From contig JAUICZ010000003.1 in the NCBI GenBank assembly GCA_030429205.1, forward strand, positions 124,001-188,000: a stretch of DNA of 64,000 nt. The letters are read 5' to 3'. The stretch is from Bacteroidia bacterium. Lineage in GTDB: Bacteria > Bacteroidota > Bacteroidia > Chitinophagales > Chitinophagaceae. Positions 9,469 through 17,117 of the stretch are shown here, piece after piece (position 1 is the first letter of the stretch; the number at the start of each line of letters is the position of its first letter). The notes beneath the pieces were generated by a model. That model saw only the letters and a program-made list of their open reading frames with translations. It did no database searches and was not told the origin of the DNA. The position numbers and the translations under genes are program-made.

Positions 9469-10473
9469 TTATTGTATCTCTTTCATTGCTGCCTCTAGTA
9501 CATCGTCTATACCCATCGTTAACCTTGTCTTATCTACATAAGCAAGCTTATCAGGTGGCACCCCGTTTTCGTAGTTATTGCCATTGATGTCCAGCGTTCT
9601 GGTTATCGAACATCTGTAGGTCCAACCGTTAGGCAACTGCCCACCATTAGGCAACCCTAAACCACCACCGGTAGTATCACCTATTACGACCATGTTGCTT
9701 ATAGCCTTTGACATAACCGTAAAGAAAGAGCCCGAACTATATGTCCCCCTATCTGTAAGCACCACTACTTTTTTCAGGTATTTTATTTGCCCCGAAGGCT
9801 CCAGGTATGATTTAGCGGGTTGATCAAAAGCAGCATGTGCAGGCTCTCTCTTACCTTGAGACTGATATACATAAGTGCGCTTGTTGATAAACCTGCACAA
9901 TATTGTATACGCATCATTGATCACTCCTCCACCGTTTTGGCGGATGTCAAAAATAAGGCCTTTAGTATTTCTGTATCTGTCAAAAATGTAATCCAATTGT
10001 ATACTGTCAACCGTACCGGGGAAAGAGCGAAAACGGATATAACCTATTTCTTTATTGCGCAAAAAGTTGTGCGTAAATGGCCCTGTTATTACACGGTCTG
10101 TACCTATGTAGTTCTCCAATATTACACGGTCATCAATATTTTCGGGTCCTAATAAGTCTACATCAAATACAGACACATTGAATGGACTAATGAGGTTCAC
10201 ATGTCCATCTCTCAACTCATTCAACATATCACCCATAACCCTAAATAAAGAGTCCTCTCTCATTCCTTCATACACTCTGCTCCTGTATTTAGCATTCATC
10301 AAATTCCAATCAACTTTTTTATGATCGAAATACGCGTACCTTGTATCTACTTCCTTCCACAAATAATCAAAGTTTTCAAAGGCATTTGTAGAAGCGCCGT
10401 CTTTCTTAAAGAATACCTTCTCGCACGAAGAAAGCATTAGCCCTAATGATATCATTACTAATAACTTCTTCAT
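9469..10473 (-). CDS. S41 family peptidase, lipoprotein
   Basis: A 334-residue protein with a lipoprotein signal (lipobox 'LSSC', Cys17) and a tail-specific-protease (S41) domain. A catalytic Ser is in 'GTYSSGSFF' (S246/S247), preceded by 'KGLIFDIRQNGGG' at about 171-183, the conserved oxyanion/structure segment of the family. An N-terminal helical domain (~30-95) replaces a clear PDZ domain. It is probably an envelope protease. It is translationally coupled to the upstream gene: its ATG overlaps that gene's stop by 4 bp. Confidence 0.88.
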   Translation of the reverse strand: MKKLLVMISLGLMLSSCEKVFFKKDGASTNAFENFDYLWKEVDTRYAYFDHKKVDWNLMNAKYRSRVYEGMREDSLFRVMGDMLNELRDGHVNLISPFNVSVFDVDLLGPENIDDRVILENYIGTDRVITGPFTHNFLRNKEIGYIRFRSFPGTVDSIQLDYIFDRYRNTKGLIFDIRQNGGGVINDAYTILCRFINKRTYVYQSQGKREPAHAAFDQPAKSYLEPSGQIKYLKKVVVLTDRGTYSSGSFFTVMSKAISNMVVIGDTTGGGLGLPNGGQLPNGWTYRCSITRTLDINGNNYENGVPPDKLAYVDKTRLTMGIDDVLEAAMKEIQ

Positions 10474-11357
10474 AATTGTTTGTTTTTATTCAGATGAAAC
10501 AATAAAGAGAACTCGGCAATATGGTGTGCCATTTCAAATCGGTTTTGTTGCCCGCCGGAGGTATATGCATCCCATATATATGCCACTCGCCACATATTAC
10601 CATTAGCCATCTGGCGTGTATATGCTAATGTAGAACTAATCCTAAAGCCAGAGAACAGCTTGTACTGATAACCATTAAATAACGGCACCTCACCAATGCG
10701 CTCGTTACCCAAATAGGCAAACCCGTTTCTTGCATAACCGTTTATAACAGGTAAGTTTAATTGATATGAAAGCTGGGCAACTCTAGGCCTTAACTTGTAT
10801 TTAATGAATAAAAACTTTTTTTGCTTCAATTCACTCCTCACAAATGTGCGTGTCACCTTTCCTGATGCATAGAGTGTATTAAACACCTCGTAACCAACGG
10901 CCGCATTCAGCAACTGCGAGTTGATGCGCACATCTGTTACTACATCCAGCATACCGCCTACTTTAAAATTCCATTTATTGTTGCTGTACCTTTTTAACCG
11001 GTACAGTTTTGCATAGTTCACAAACAGCACATAGCCTGTAGCACCAGACGAGGTAGGTATACCTTCGCTTCTGCTATATCTATACCCACCAACATTAAAC
11101 CTGATATTCAGGCGTGTATCGCGCAGGTCATCATAACGTTGATACCCGCCTGAAAAGCTGAACAACGTGCCTTTGTAGGTTAATGGTGATGTAGCAAAGT
11201 CTCTTACCGAGCCTCTGTTGAGCCCAAAACCAATAGATATATAGTTCGGTCTGGCTTTTCTTAGCTCTTTATTAGTGGGCATATCTGTTTCCTGCGCATA
11301 GCTTTGCACAGATAGTCCTGTAGACACAACAAACAGAATTATGAATAGCTTTTTCAT
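10470..11357 (-). CDS. Hypothetical outer-membrane protein
   Basis: A 295-residue protein with a signal peptide (cut around 'VQSYAQ'). The rest is rich in alternating aromatic/polar strands such as 'PNYISIGFGLNRGSVRDF', 'TRLNIRFNVGGYRYSR' and 'GFRISSTLAYTRQM', the look of a small outer-membrane barrel. I do not recognise a named family. It is the first gene of a two-gene unit with the S41 peptidase lipoprotein, which overlaps it by 4 bp. This suggests the two act together in the envelope, perhaps as a substrate or anchor for the protease (inference). Confidence 0.65.
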   Translation of the reverse strand: MKKLFIILFVVSTGLSVQSYAQETDMPTNKELRKARPNYISIGFGLNRGSVRDFATSPLTYKGTLFSFSGGYQRYDDLRDTRLNIRFNVGGYRYSRSEGIPTSSGATGYVLFVNYAKLYRLKRYSNNKWNFKVGGMLDVVTDVRINSQLLNAAVGYEVFNTLYASGKVTRTFVRSELKQKKFLFIKYKLRPRVAQLSYQLNLPVINGYARNGFAYLGNERIGEVPLFNGYQYKLFSGFRISSTLAYTRQMANGNMWRVAYIWDAYTSGGQQNRFEMAHHIAEFSLLFHLNKNKQL

Positions 11358-11384
11358 CTATTAGGAATTATACTCTGTAAAATA

Positions 11385-11414
11385 ATAAAGCCTGAACACT
11401 TGTTCAGGCTTTAT
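11385..11414 (-). terminator. Strong hairpin terminator after lipA
   Basis: A 14-bp perfect inverted repeat (ataaagcctgaaca/tgttcaggctttat) with a minimal 2-nt centre lies 4 bp beyond the lipA stop and upstream of the gene that starts at 11357. It may act in either direction; on the minus strand it separates lipA from the outer-membrane/S41 unit. Confidence 0.8.
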
Positions 11415-11417
11415 ATA

Positions 11418-12353
11418 TTAAGCTATTTTTTCTTGTTCCCATTGTTGTCGTCCTTCTCCGGGAATCACATGTTTTTCACTGTGGTAAGACGAGCGCACCA
11501 ACGGGCCACTCTCTACGTAGTCCAGTCCCATTTTGTAGCCTTCTTCTCTATAGAAAGCAAATTCATCAGGGTGTACAAAACGAACTACCGGCAAGTGTTT
11601 TTGTGTAGGTTGTAGGTATTGCCCTAAGGTTACAACATCACAACCATTATCAGCCAGGTCTTGTAATGTTTGCAGCACTTCTTCTTTTTCTTCTCCCAAG
11701 CCCAGCATTACACCACTCTTAGTACGCATACCACCGTCTTTCAACCTGCGTATTACCTCCAAGCTGCGGTGGTATTTTGCCTGTATGCGCACTTTACGTG
11801 TCATACGCTCTACAGTCTCTACGTTATGAGATACTACTTCAGGAGCTACATCGATTACATTCTGCAAGTTCTCCCACTGTCCTTTAAAATCAGGTATTAA
11901 TGTTTCCAGAGTAGTTTCAGGGTTTAACGCTCGAACGGCTTTGATGGTATTCGCCCATATTATAGAGCCACCGTCTTTTAGTTCATCCCTGTCTACCGAT
12001 GTGATAACGGCATGCTTCACTTTCATCAAGTGTATCGCTTCTGCCACACGCTGCGGTTCATCCCAATCCACGGCCTCCGGGCGACCGGTAGCCACAGCGC
12101 AGAAACCGCACGAACGGGTACAGATATTACCCAATATCATGAATGTGGCGGTACCTGCCCCCCAACATTCTCCCATATTCGGGCAATTACCACTCTCACA
12201 AATAGTATGCAACTTGTGTGTATCTACTAAGCTACGCACATGCTTATACTCTTCTCCGATGGGCAAACGCACTCTTAACCAATCCGGTTTTTTCACGCGC
12301 GTGTCCTTCTGCTCAACTTTATTGATTACGGGTAACTCTTGCATAGCTTGCAA
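11418..12353 (-). CDS. lipA: Lipoyl synthase
   Basis: A 311-residue radical-SAM enzyme that inserts two sulfurs at C6 and C8 of protein-bound octanoyl groups to make lipoyl cofactor. Both [4Fe-4S] clusters are readable: the auxiliary cluster Cys52-x4-Cys57-x5-Cys63 ('[12 protein letters not shown]') and the radical-SAM cluster Cys78-x3-Cys82-x2-Cys85 ('CTRSCGFC'). The essential C-terminal RSSYHS motif that gives the sulfur-donor cluster its Ser ligand is also present ('[13 protein letters not shown]'). Length is normal. Either Met1 or Met4 could be the start. Neighbours are unrelated envelope genes and no lipB is visible. Confidence 0.98.
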   Translation of the reverse strand: MQAMQELPVINKVEQKDTRVKKPDWLRVRLPIGEEYKHVRSLVDTHKLHTICESGNCPNMGECWGAGTATFMILGNICTRSCGFCAVATGRPEAVDWDEPQRVAEAIHLMKVKHAVITSVDRDELKDGGSIIWANTIKAVRALNPETTLETLIPDFKGQWENLQNVIDVAPEVVSHNVETVERMTRKVRIQAKYHRSLEVIRRLKDGGMRTKSGVMLGLGEEKEEVLQTLQDLADNGCDVVTLGQYLQPTQKHLPVVRFVHPDEFAFYREEGYKMGLDYVESGPLVRSSYHSEKHVIPGEGRQQWEQEKIA

Positions 12354-12370
12354 AGTTAATGCATTTACTA

Positions 12371-13207
12371 CTAACGTCTTCTACGTTTGCTTTTATCAGC
12401 CCAACGCTTACCAAAACCTAAAGACACATATCCATTTACAAAATATGGCCTGTCATCCTGATAGGCCATCAACTGTATAGCTCTGGTGTAGAACTCTACA
12501 TTTAAACCAGCCTCAATAGCCAGCTTACGCTCTTTAGATACCGCAAAATCAAAGTGCAATGCTGTTTTAGCATGCAATCCGGGCACTATTTGCAACTCAT
12601 CAATACCTTTGGCAAAACCAGAAGCGCCCTCAATTTGGGATGTTTGAGAGAACAGGTATTGAGTAGTGTCTGTATATCTGACTTCTTCTTTAATAAGCGG
12701 ACCTCCATTTTTACTTACATATGCTTCGTAATAGTAAGGCTTTTCTAACCCGATGCTTAAACCACCCATGTAAACCCAATGTATAGAAACAGTACCATGC
12801 TCCGGCTTACCTGCTATCATTTTACGCTTACCATACCCTAATTTGAAATTGTAGAAGTTATTAGCCTTACCATATATAAATGGCGTAGAGGTGTTTGTGC
12901 TGGTACTCGATACGTTTGAACGTCTTGTTTCCTGAGGGTGTTTCTTCTCCCCTAATTCTATCTGCCAAAAAACCAGGTCATAGAAATAATCTGTTCGGCG
13001 TCCTGCGCCAACTACCTTACCCCTGTCGAAAAACACAGACCAGCCATCTGTGTTTAACCTCAACCCCAATGTATACTCTTTCTTAATGGGTTTAGGTCTC
13101 TTCTTTCTTACAGGAACTTTTGTTGAGTCAATGCCCAATGCCCCTGCATCTAAGCTCACTAACAAAACAGCGATCAGTAAAACAGATAATCTTCCAACGT
13201 ACTTCAT
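12371..13207 (-). CDS. Hypothetical envelope (outer-membrane) protein
   Basis: I take the ATG at 13207 because it gives a proper signal peptide ('[23 protein letters not shown]'); the frame extends upstream, but those residues are polar and unlikely. The mature ~255 residues begin with a very basic stretch ('[19 protein letters not shown]') and then alternate in a beta-barrel-like way, ending '[15 protein letters not shown]'. The basic C-terminal tail is unusual for a barrel. No family is recognised. It lies 17 bp upstream of lipA on the same strand and may share its transcript. Confidence 0.65.
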   Translation of the reverse strand: MKYVGRLSVLLIAVLLVSLDAGALGIDSTKVPVRKKRPKPIKKEYTLGLRLNTDGWSVFFDRGKVVGAGRRTDYFYDLVFWQIELGEKKHPQETRRSNVSSTSTNTSTPFIYGKANNFYNFKLGYGKRKMIAGKPEHGTVSIHWVYMGGLSIGLEKPYYYEAYVSKNGGPLIKEEVRYTDTTQYLFSQTSQIEGASGFAKGIDELQIVPGLHAKTALHFDFAVSKERKLAIEAGLNVEFYTRAIQLMAYQDDRPYFVNGYVSLGFGKRWADKSKRRRR

Positions 13208-13283
13208 AGAATTCAGTTCGTGCGTATGCGCAGGACACATACATTTGTATCTTAAAGTAGTAAATTTAGCGTAAATAATCTAT

Positions 13284-13691
13284 ATGACATCGAAAGTTAT
13301 CTATAAAGGCAATTTAAGAACAGAAGCCACGCACATACGCTCTAATACAGTTATTGAGTCAGACGCTCCGGTTGATAATAACGGTAATGGCGAACGTTTT
13401 TCTCCTACCGACCTTGTGGCTACAGCTATGGCATCGTGCATGCTGACATTGATGGGTATTGCTGCCGAAAAACATGGTATAGAAATGGGCGCAATAGAAT
13501 GCGAAATCGAAAAAATAATGGCTTCAGATCCACGCAGAATATCAGAAGTGAAGGTAGAAATGAACTTCCCCGAGGGAGTGACTTATAACGATAAAGAGAA
13601 GAAAATACTGGAGGTAGCCGCCCTTACCTGCCCTGTTATTAAAAGCTTACATCCTGACTTGAAGAAGACGGTCAACTTCAACTGGTCATGA
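13284..13691 (+). CDS. OsmC/Ohr family protein
   Basis: A 135-residue protein of the OsmC family, thiol peroxidases that reduce organic hydroperoxides. Both conserved cysteines are present: one in 'ATAMASCMLTLMG' at ~52 and one in 'ALTCPVIKSLHPD' at ~119. The 'RFSPTDLVATA' segment before the first Cys is typical, and the order fits the YhfA-like subgroup more than Ohr. It overlaps the convergent DUF2851 gene by 6 bp at the 3' end. Confidence 0.92.
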   Translation: MTSKVIYKGNLRTEATHIRSNTVIESDAPVDNNGNGERFSPTDLVATAMASCMLTLMGIAAEKHGIEMGAIECEIEKIMASDPRRISEVKVEMNFPEGVTYNDKEKKILEVAALTCPVIKSLHPDLKKTVNFNWS

Positions 13692-14951
13692 TTTAATGAT
13701 ACTAACACCTATAGCGCAGTCTAAACATTTTTTACTGCTACAGTAGTTGTTATATAGTTGTATTTGTGCTTGAGACTGAGAAGCATTTCTGGGTGACCAG
13801 TTGTGGTCGTTCCAAATATCTATGATGTGGTTCTTCTCTGCAGGCAATTCATCTAGTAGCTTCAGCGCATCTTCTTGCTGAGCTTCTGTACCTTGGTGTT
13901 TGGCGTACAGAAACTTTATGGGTGCTACAGTATTGATAATGATGTTTTGTATAGATGACTTGCCCAATTTCTTTACCTGTTCTTTATCAGCTTGTTCACC
14001 AAAACGGTAATGACTTTTCCAGTAATCGCTTGCGGCCACTTCAAATAATGGTAGTATATCCTTAACGCTGCTTTTCTCTATAATAGTGGAAAAAAGATGT
14101 ACAGACTGGTGTATCAAAGCTGCAAATTGAGCTAAACGTATGGTAGGGAAATTTGCAGGACGCATCCGCATGAACTTCCAACTATATTCTGCAATGGGTG
14201 TTAGCTGATACTTTTGCTTCAAATAATCATACTCTGTTTTAAGCGCATTAGGATACACGCCTTCCATATCTTCATCCAACATTCCTGCTTGTCCATATAG
14301 TAGTGCTTCTACTTGCAATAGGTTTTCTCTGTGTTTGGCTAACACTTTTAATGGCAGTGACTTTACCAACATCAAAAAAGCATCAGAATTTACCTTAAAC
14401 CCAAAGTTGGCAGCCAAGCGCCAATACAATAAGCTACTCCAGTCTCCGGCAGAAGCATCCAGATCATCTTTCCAGCCGCCCAGCTTATCTTCCCAACGTT
14501 CCGCAAGTAGTCTTGTTAACCAGCTATACTTTACTATGTCTTTTACCTCACTTAGTTGCGTAGAACAAGGTAAACTTGTCTTGGCATAAGACAGGTATTC
14601 GTATCGCTTCAGTACATCATCTTTTATGTAATCAGCTATACGCAACACAGGAGTGTGTTCAGGCACATCTACTGCATCATCTTCATACACAACATGAAGC
14701 ACTACATTTTTATATGCTTCATCGTTCTGATGACCATGCTTCAACCAATCGCTACTGTTTACATGTATCTCTACATGCCCTGCGAGTGTGGTATCGCCTA
14801 CTTTTATTTTTGCTTCCAGAAAATCAGGACCGGCATTAGTGTTATACCTCCCTGTATGAACCACTGTTACAGGCTCGCCCTGTGTTGTTGTTAAATCAGA
14901 AGTATTGTACAGGCTGTATTGCCAGATGGTATGTAGGAGTCGTTCTTGCAT
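13686..14951 (-). CDS. DUF2851 family protein
   Basis: A 421-residue protein that matches the DUF2851 family, found almost only in Bacteroidota. Landmarks are the N-terminal 'ERLLHTIWQY', 'GRYNTNAGPDFLEAKIKVGDTTLAGHVEIHVNSSDW' at 33-68 with several candidate acidic/His ligands, and the C-terminal cysteine cluster 'YCSSKKCLDCAIG'. The N-terminal part resembles nuclease-like folds in pattern (D/E-x-K-type strand), but the function is unknown. It sits 16 bp upstream of nothing on its own strand and just downstream of pyrF (15 bp), so pyrF and DUF2851 are probably co-transcribed. Confidence 0.85.
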   Translation of the reverse strand: MQERLLHTIWQYSLYNTSDLTTTQGEPVTVVHTGRYNTNAGPDFLEAKIKVGDTTLAGHVEIHVNSSDWLKHGHQNDEAYKNVVLHVVYEDDAVDVPEHTPVLRIADYIKDDVLKRYEYLSYAKTSLPCSTQLSEVKDIVKYSWLTRLLAERWEDKLGGWKDDLDASAGDWSSLLYWRLAANFGFKVNSDAFLMLVKSLPLKVLAKHRENLLQVEALLYGQAGMLDEDMEGVYPNALKTEYDYLKQKYQLTPIAEYSWKFMRMRPANFPTIRLAQFAALIHQSVHLFSTIIEKSSVKDILPLFEVAASDYWKSHYRFGEQADKEQVKKLGKSSIQNIIINTVAPIKFLYAKHQGTEAQQEDALKLLDELPAEKNHIIDIWNDHNWSPRNASQSQAQIQLYNNYCSSKKCLDCAIGVSIIKS

Positions 14952-14966
14952 GGTATGCAGAACAAG

Positions 14967-15767
14967 TTACAAATAAGCAGCCATTTGTTGCTGATAATCT
15001 GCTGCTGCCTCATTCGCTTTCTCTGCAAAGTCTTCGCCATTTCCTGCATATATCACACCGCGAGATACATTGATGAGCACACCTGCATCTGCATTCATAG
15101 CATTTTCACACACATCAGCCACAGTACCACCCTGTGCACCTACACCCGGCACCAAAAAGAAATGATCGGGCAGTAAAGAGCGTACATGTTGCAACTGCTC
15201 TGTTCTCGTAGCACCTATAACAAACATGGTATTTTCAGGAGTACCCCAACCGGCTACAGTCTTTAGTACCTTTTCATACAGCAATTCATCTCCTGACTGT
15301 TGCAACTGAAAATCTGCACTACCCTTATTAGATGTTAAGCCCAGCACAATACTCCACTTACCCTCAAACTTCATAAAAGGCTTAACACTATCCTCACCCA
15401 TATATGGTGCAACGGTTATACTGTCAAACGGGTAAGTTTCAAAAAAAGTTTTGGCATATTGCTCTGCCGTGTTACCGATATCCCCACGCTTGGCATCTGC
15501 AATGGTGAATATGTTATCTGGAATGTATTCCAACGTTTTCTGCATGCTCTCCCAGCCTTTTATCCCTTGTGCCTCATAAAATGCAGTATTCAGTTTGTAA
15601 GAAACAGCATAGTCTTTTGTAGCATCTATAACAGCCTTATTAAAGGCAAACACGGGGTCAGCCTCAGATAATAAGTGCTGTGGTATTTTATTAGTATCTG
15701 TATCCAACCCGACACATAATACCGATTTCTTATTTCTGATCTCTGCTACTAATGCTGCTCTGTTCAT
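14967..15767 (-). CDS. pyrF: Orotidine-5'-phosphate decarboxylase
   Basis: A 266-residue TIM-barrel enzyme of the last step of UMP synthesis (OMP to UMP + CO2). The catalytic Asp-x-Lys-x-x-Asp motif is intact at 'DAKRGDIGNTAEQYA' (D91, K93, D96). Length and this motif place it in the longer PyrF type-2 branch (TIGR02127). The C-terminal phosphate-binding loop appears as 'INVSRGVIYAG'. It is flanked on the same strand by a thiamine-binding protein gene 20 bp upstream and DUF2851 15 bp downstream, suggesting one transcript. Confidence 0.96.
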   Translation of the reverse strand: MNRAALVAEIRNKKSVLCVGLDTDTNKIPQHLLSEADPVFAFNKAVIDATKDYAVSYKLNTAFYEAQGIKGWESMQKTLEYIPDNIFTIADAKRGDIGNTAEQYAKTFFETYPFDSITVAPYMGEDSVKPFMKFEGKWSIVLGLTSNKGSADFQLQQSGDELLYEKVLKTVAGWGTPENTMFVIGATRTEQLQHVRSLLPDHFFLVPGVGAQGGTVADVCENAMNADAGVLINVSRGVIYAGNGEDFAEKANEAAADYQQQMAAYL

Positions 15768-15787
15768 GCCTGCAAATTTAATCTCTA

Positions 15788-16084
15788 TTATTGGTACTTG
15801 CCTGTTTTATCCTCAATAGCCATATCCTGCTCGTTGCTGCGGTGTAATTTCATATTCACCAGCAAGCTCTTTGCTCCTGCATTGTAACATGCCTGCTGCA
15901 TATCATCTATCAGCTTCATAACAACATCATATTCACCTTCTATTACTGTTTCAAAAGGGCATACCATATATTTCAGTCCCGACGCCTGCACCACTTCAAT
16001 AGCCTTGTCAATAGTGCTGTAGGTCTCATCTTTACTCATATTCAAAGGCAATATCTGTACTGCCAGGTTTACTTTATATCCCAT
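15788..16084 (-). CDS. MTH1187/YkoF-type thiamine-binding protein
   Basis: A 98-residue ferredoxin-like protein of the DUF77 (MTH1187) family. The signature is seen in 'VNLAVQILPLN' at the start, 'VQASGLKYMVCPFETVIEGEYDVVMKLI' at ~32-60 and 'VNMKLHRS' near the end. Family members bind thiamine or related pyrimidines as homo-oligomers and are thought to be soluble carriers. It is the first gene of the run thiamine-binding protein, pyrF, DUF2851, with 20 bp to pyrF. Confidence 0.85.
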   Translation of the reverse strand: MGYKVNLAVQILPLNMSKDETYSTIDKAIEVVQASGLKYMVCPFETVIEGEYDVVMKLIDDMQQACYNAGAKSLLVNMKLHRSNEQDMAIEDKTGKYQ

Positions 16085-16158
16085 ACATAATCTTTGAACG
16101 CAAATGTAGCCAACACAATCCTTTAAGAAAATTTAAGGGTGTATAGAGAAATACTTTT

Positions 16159-16188
16159 TTGTATCTACATTAATCGCCCCTATTTTTA
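16159..16188 (+). promoter_or_regulatory. Bacteroidota-type promoter of the DUF2911 gene
   Basis: TTG at 16159-16161 (in a T run), 19 nt, then TATTTTTA at 16181-16188, which fits the phylum consensus TTTG-N19-TAnnTTTG with one mismatch. It lies ~30 bp before the ATG at 16217. Basis: pattern match plus established knowledge of Bacteroidota sigma-A promoters. Confidence 0.55.
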
Positions 16189-16216
16189 CAATCCACTAAC
16201 AATCAAATAATAAATT

Positions 16217-17053
16217 ATGAGATACATTACACTTGCACTACTATTTGTAGGATTATCTACAACAACCTTTGCACAAGGTTTAAAACTACCGGCACTTAGC
16301 CCGACAGCTTCCATTCAACAATCTTTCTCTACATCAGAGATCAAGATAGATTACAGCCGCCCATCAGCACGCGACCGTAAAATATTTGGCGGATTAGTTG
16401 CTTATGGTGAGTTATGGCGTACTGGTGCAAACGCATCAACAAAAATCACTTTAGGAGAAGATATGTACATCGGTGGTAGCCGTGTAGAAGCGGGCACTTA
16501 CTCTTTGTACACTATCCCGGGAGCAAAAGAGTGGACTATTATCATCAACAAAAGCCTGAAGAACTGGGGTAACTCTGGTTACAATGCTGATGAAGATGTA
16601 GCACGCTTTACTGTTGCTCCTAAAAGTATCAACAACATGATTGAAACTTTCACCATCACAATCGGCGATATCACTTTCAATACATGCAACATTGTTTTGA
16701 AATGGGAGCACACAAAAGTGATCATCCCGGTAAAAGCTGATAATGCAGAGCGCATAGCTAAAGATATTACTAAGGCTGTAGAAAACCCTTCTATTCCTTA
16801 CTATCAGGCAGCAAGCTACTACTACACTACAGGCCAACACTTAGACAAGGCCCTTGAGTATGTTACAAAGGCAACAGAAGAGCGTTCTGATGCTTTCTGG
16901 ATGTGGCACTTAAAAGCAAAAATTGCTAAAAAACTAAACAAGAAAGATGTTGCTATTGCTGCAGCAAACAAAGCTATCGAAGTATCAAAAGGTTCTTCTT
17001 ACGAAGCAGAACAAAAGCGCAATAACGAATTGATCATCAACTCTTTCAAATAA
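16217..17053 (+). CDS. DUF2911 domain protein, exported
   Basis: A 278-residue protein with a signal peptide (cut after 'TTFAQ'). The DUF2911 domain spans ~25-165, with the hallmark 'IKIDYSRPSARDRKIFGGLVAYGELWRTGANASTKI' segment and 'EAGTYSLYTIPG..EWTIIINK'. The C-terminal ~100 residues form helical TPR-like repeats ('DKALEYVTKATEERSDAFWMWHLKAKIA'). The function of DUF2911 is unknown; it occurs in the periplasm of Bacteroidota. It heads a cluster with a PIG-L deacetylase and a sodium:solute symporter, separated from them by a terminator-like hairpin. Confidence 0.9.
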   Translation: MRYITLALLFVGLSTTTFAQGLKLPALSPTASIQQSFSTSEIKIDYSRPSARDRKIFGGLVAYGELWRTGANASTKITLGEDMYIGGSRVEAGTYSLYTIPGAKEWTIIINKSLKNWGNSGYNADEDVARFTVAPKSINNMIETFTITIGDITFNTCNIVLKWEHTKVIIPVKADNAERIAKDITKAVENPSIPYYQAASYYYTTGQHLDKALEYVTKATEERSDAFWMWHLKAKIAKKLNKKDVAIAAANKAIEVSKGSSYEAEQKRNNELIINSFK

Positions 17054-17070
17054 TCATTTTAATATTTTTT

Positions 17071-17104
17071 TACTACACCCACAGCAACAACTGTGGGTGT
17101 AGTA
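17071..17104 (+). terminator. Hairpin terminator after DUF2911
   Basis: A perfect 14-bp stem (tactacacccacag/ctgtgggtgtagta) with a 6-nt loop, 18 bp after the DUF2911 stop, followed by 'ctttta' and preceded by a T run. It is only 14 bp before the PIG-L start, so it may attenuate rather than end transcription. Confidence 0.7.
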
Positions 17105-17117
17105 CTTTTAACCGGTT

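Noticed and set aside
11941-12480. 179-codon plus-strand frame across lipA and its neighbour
   Set aside because: Antisense to lipA, whose cluster motifs are certain; no recognisable domain.
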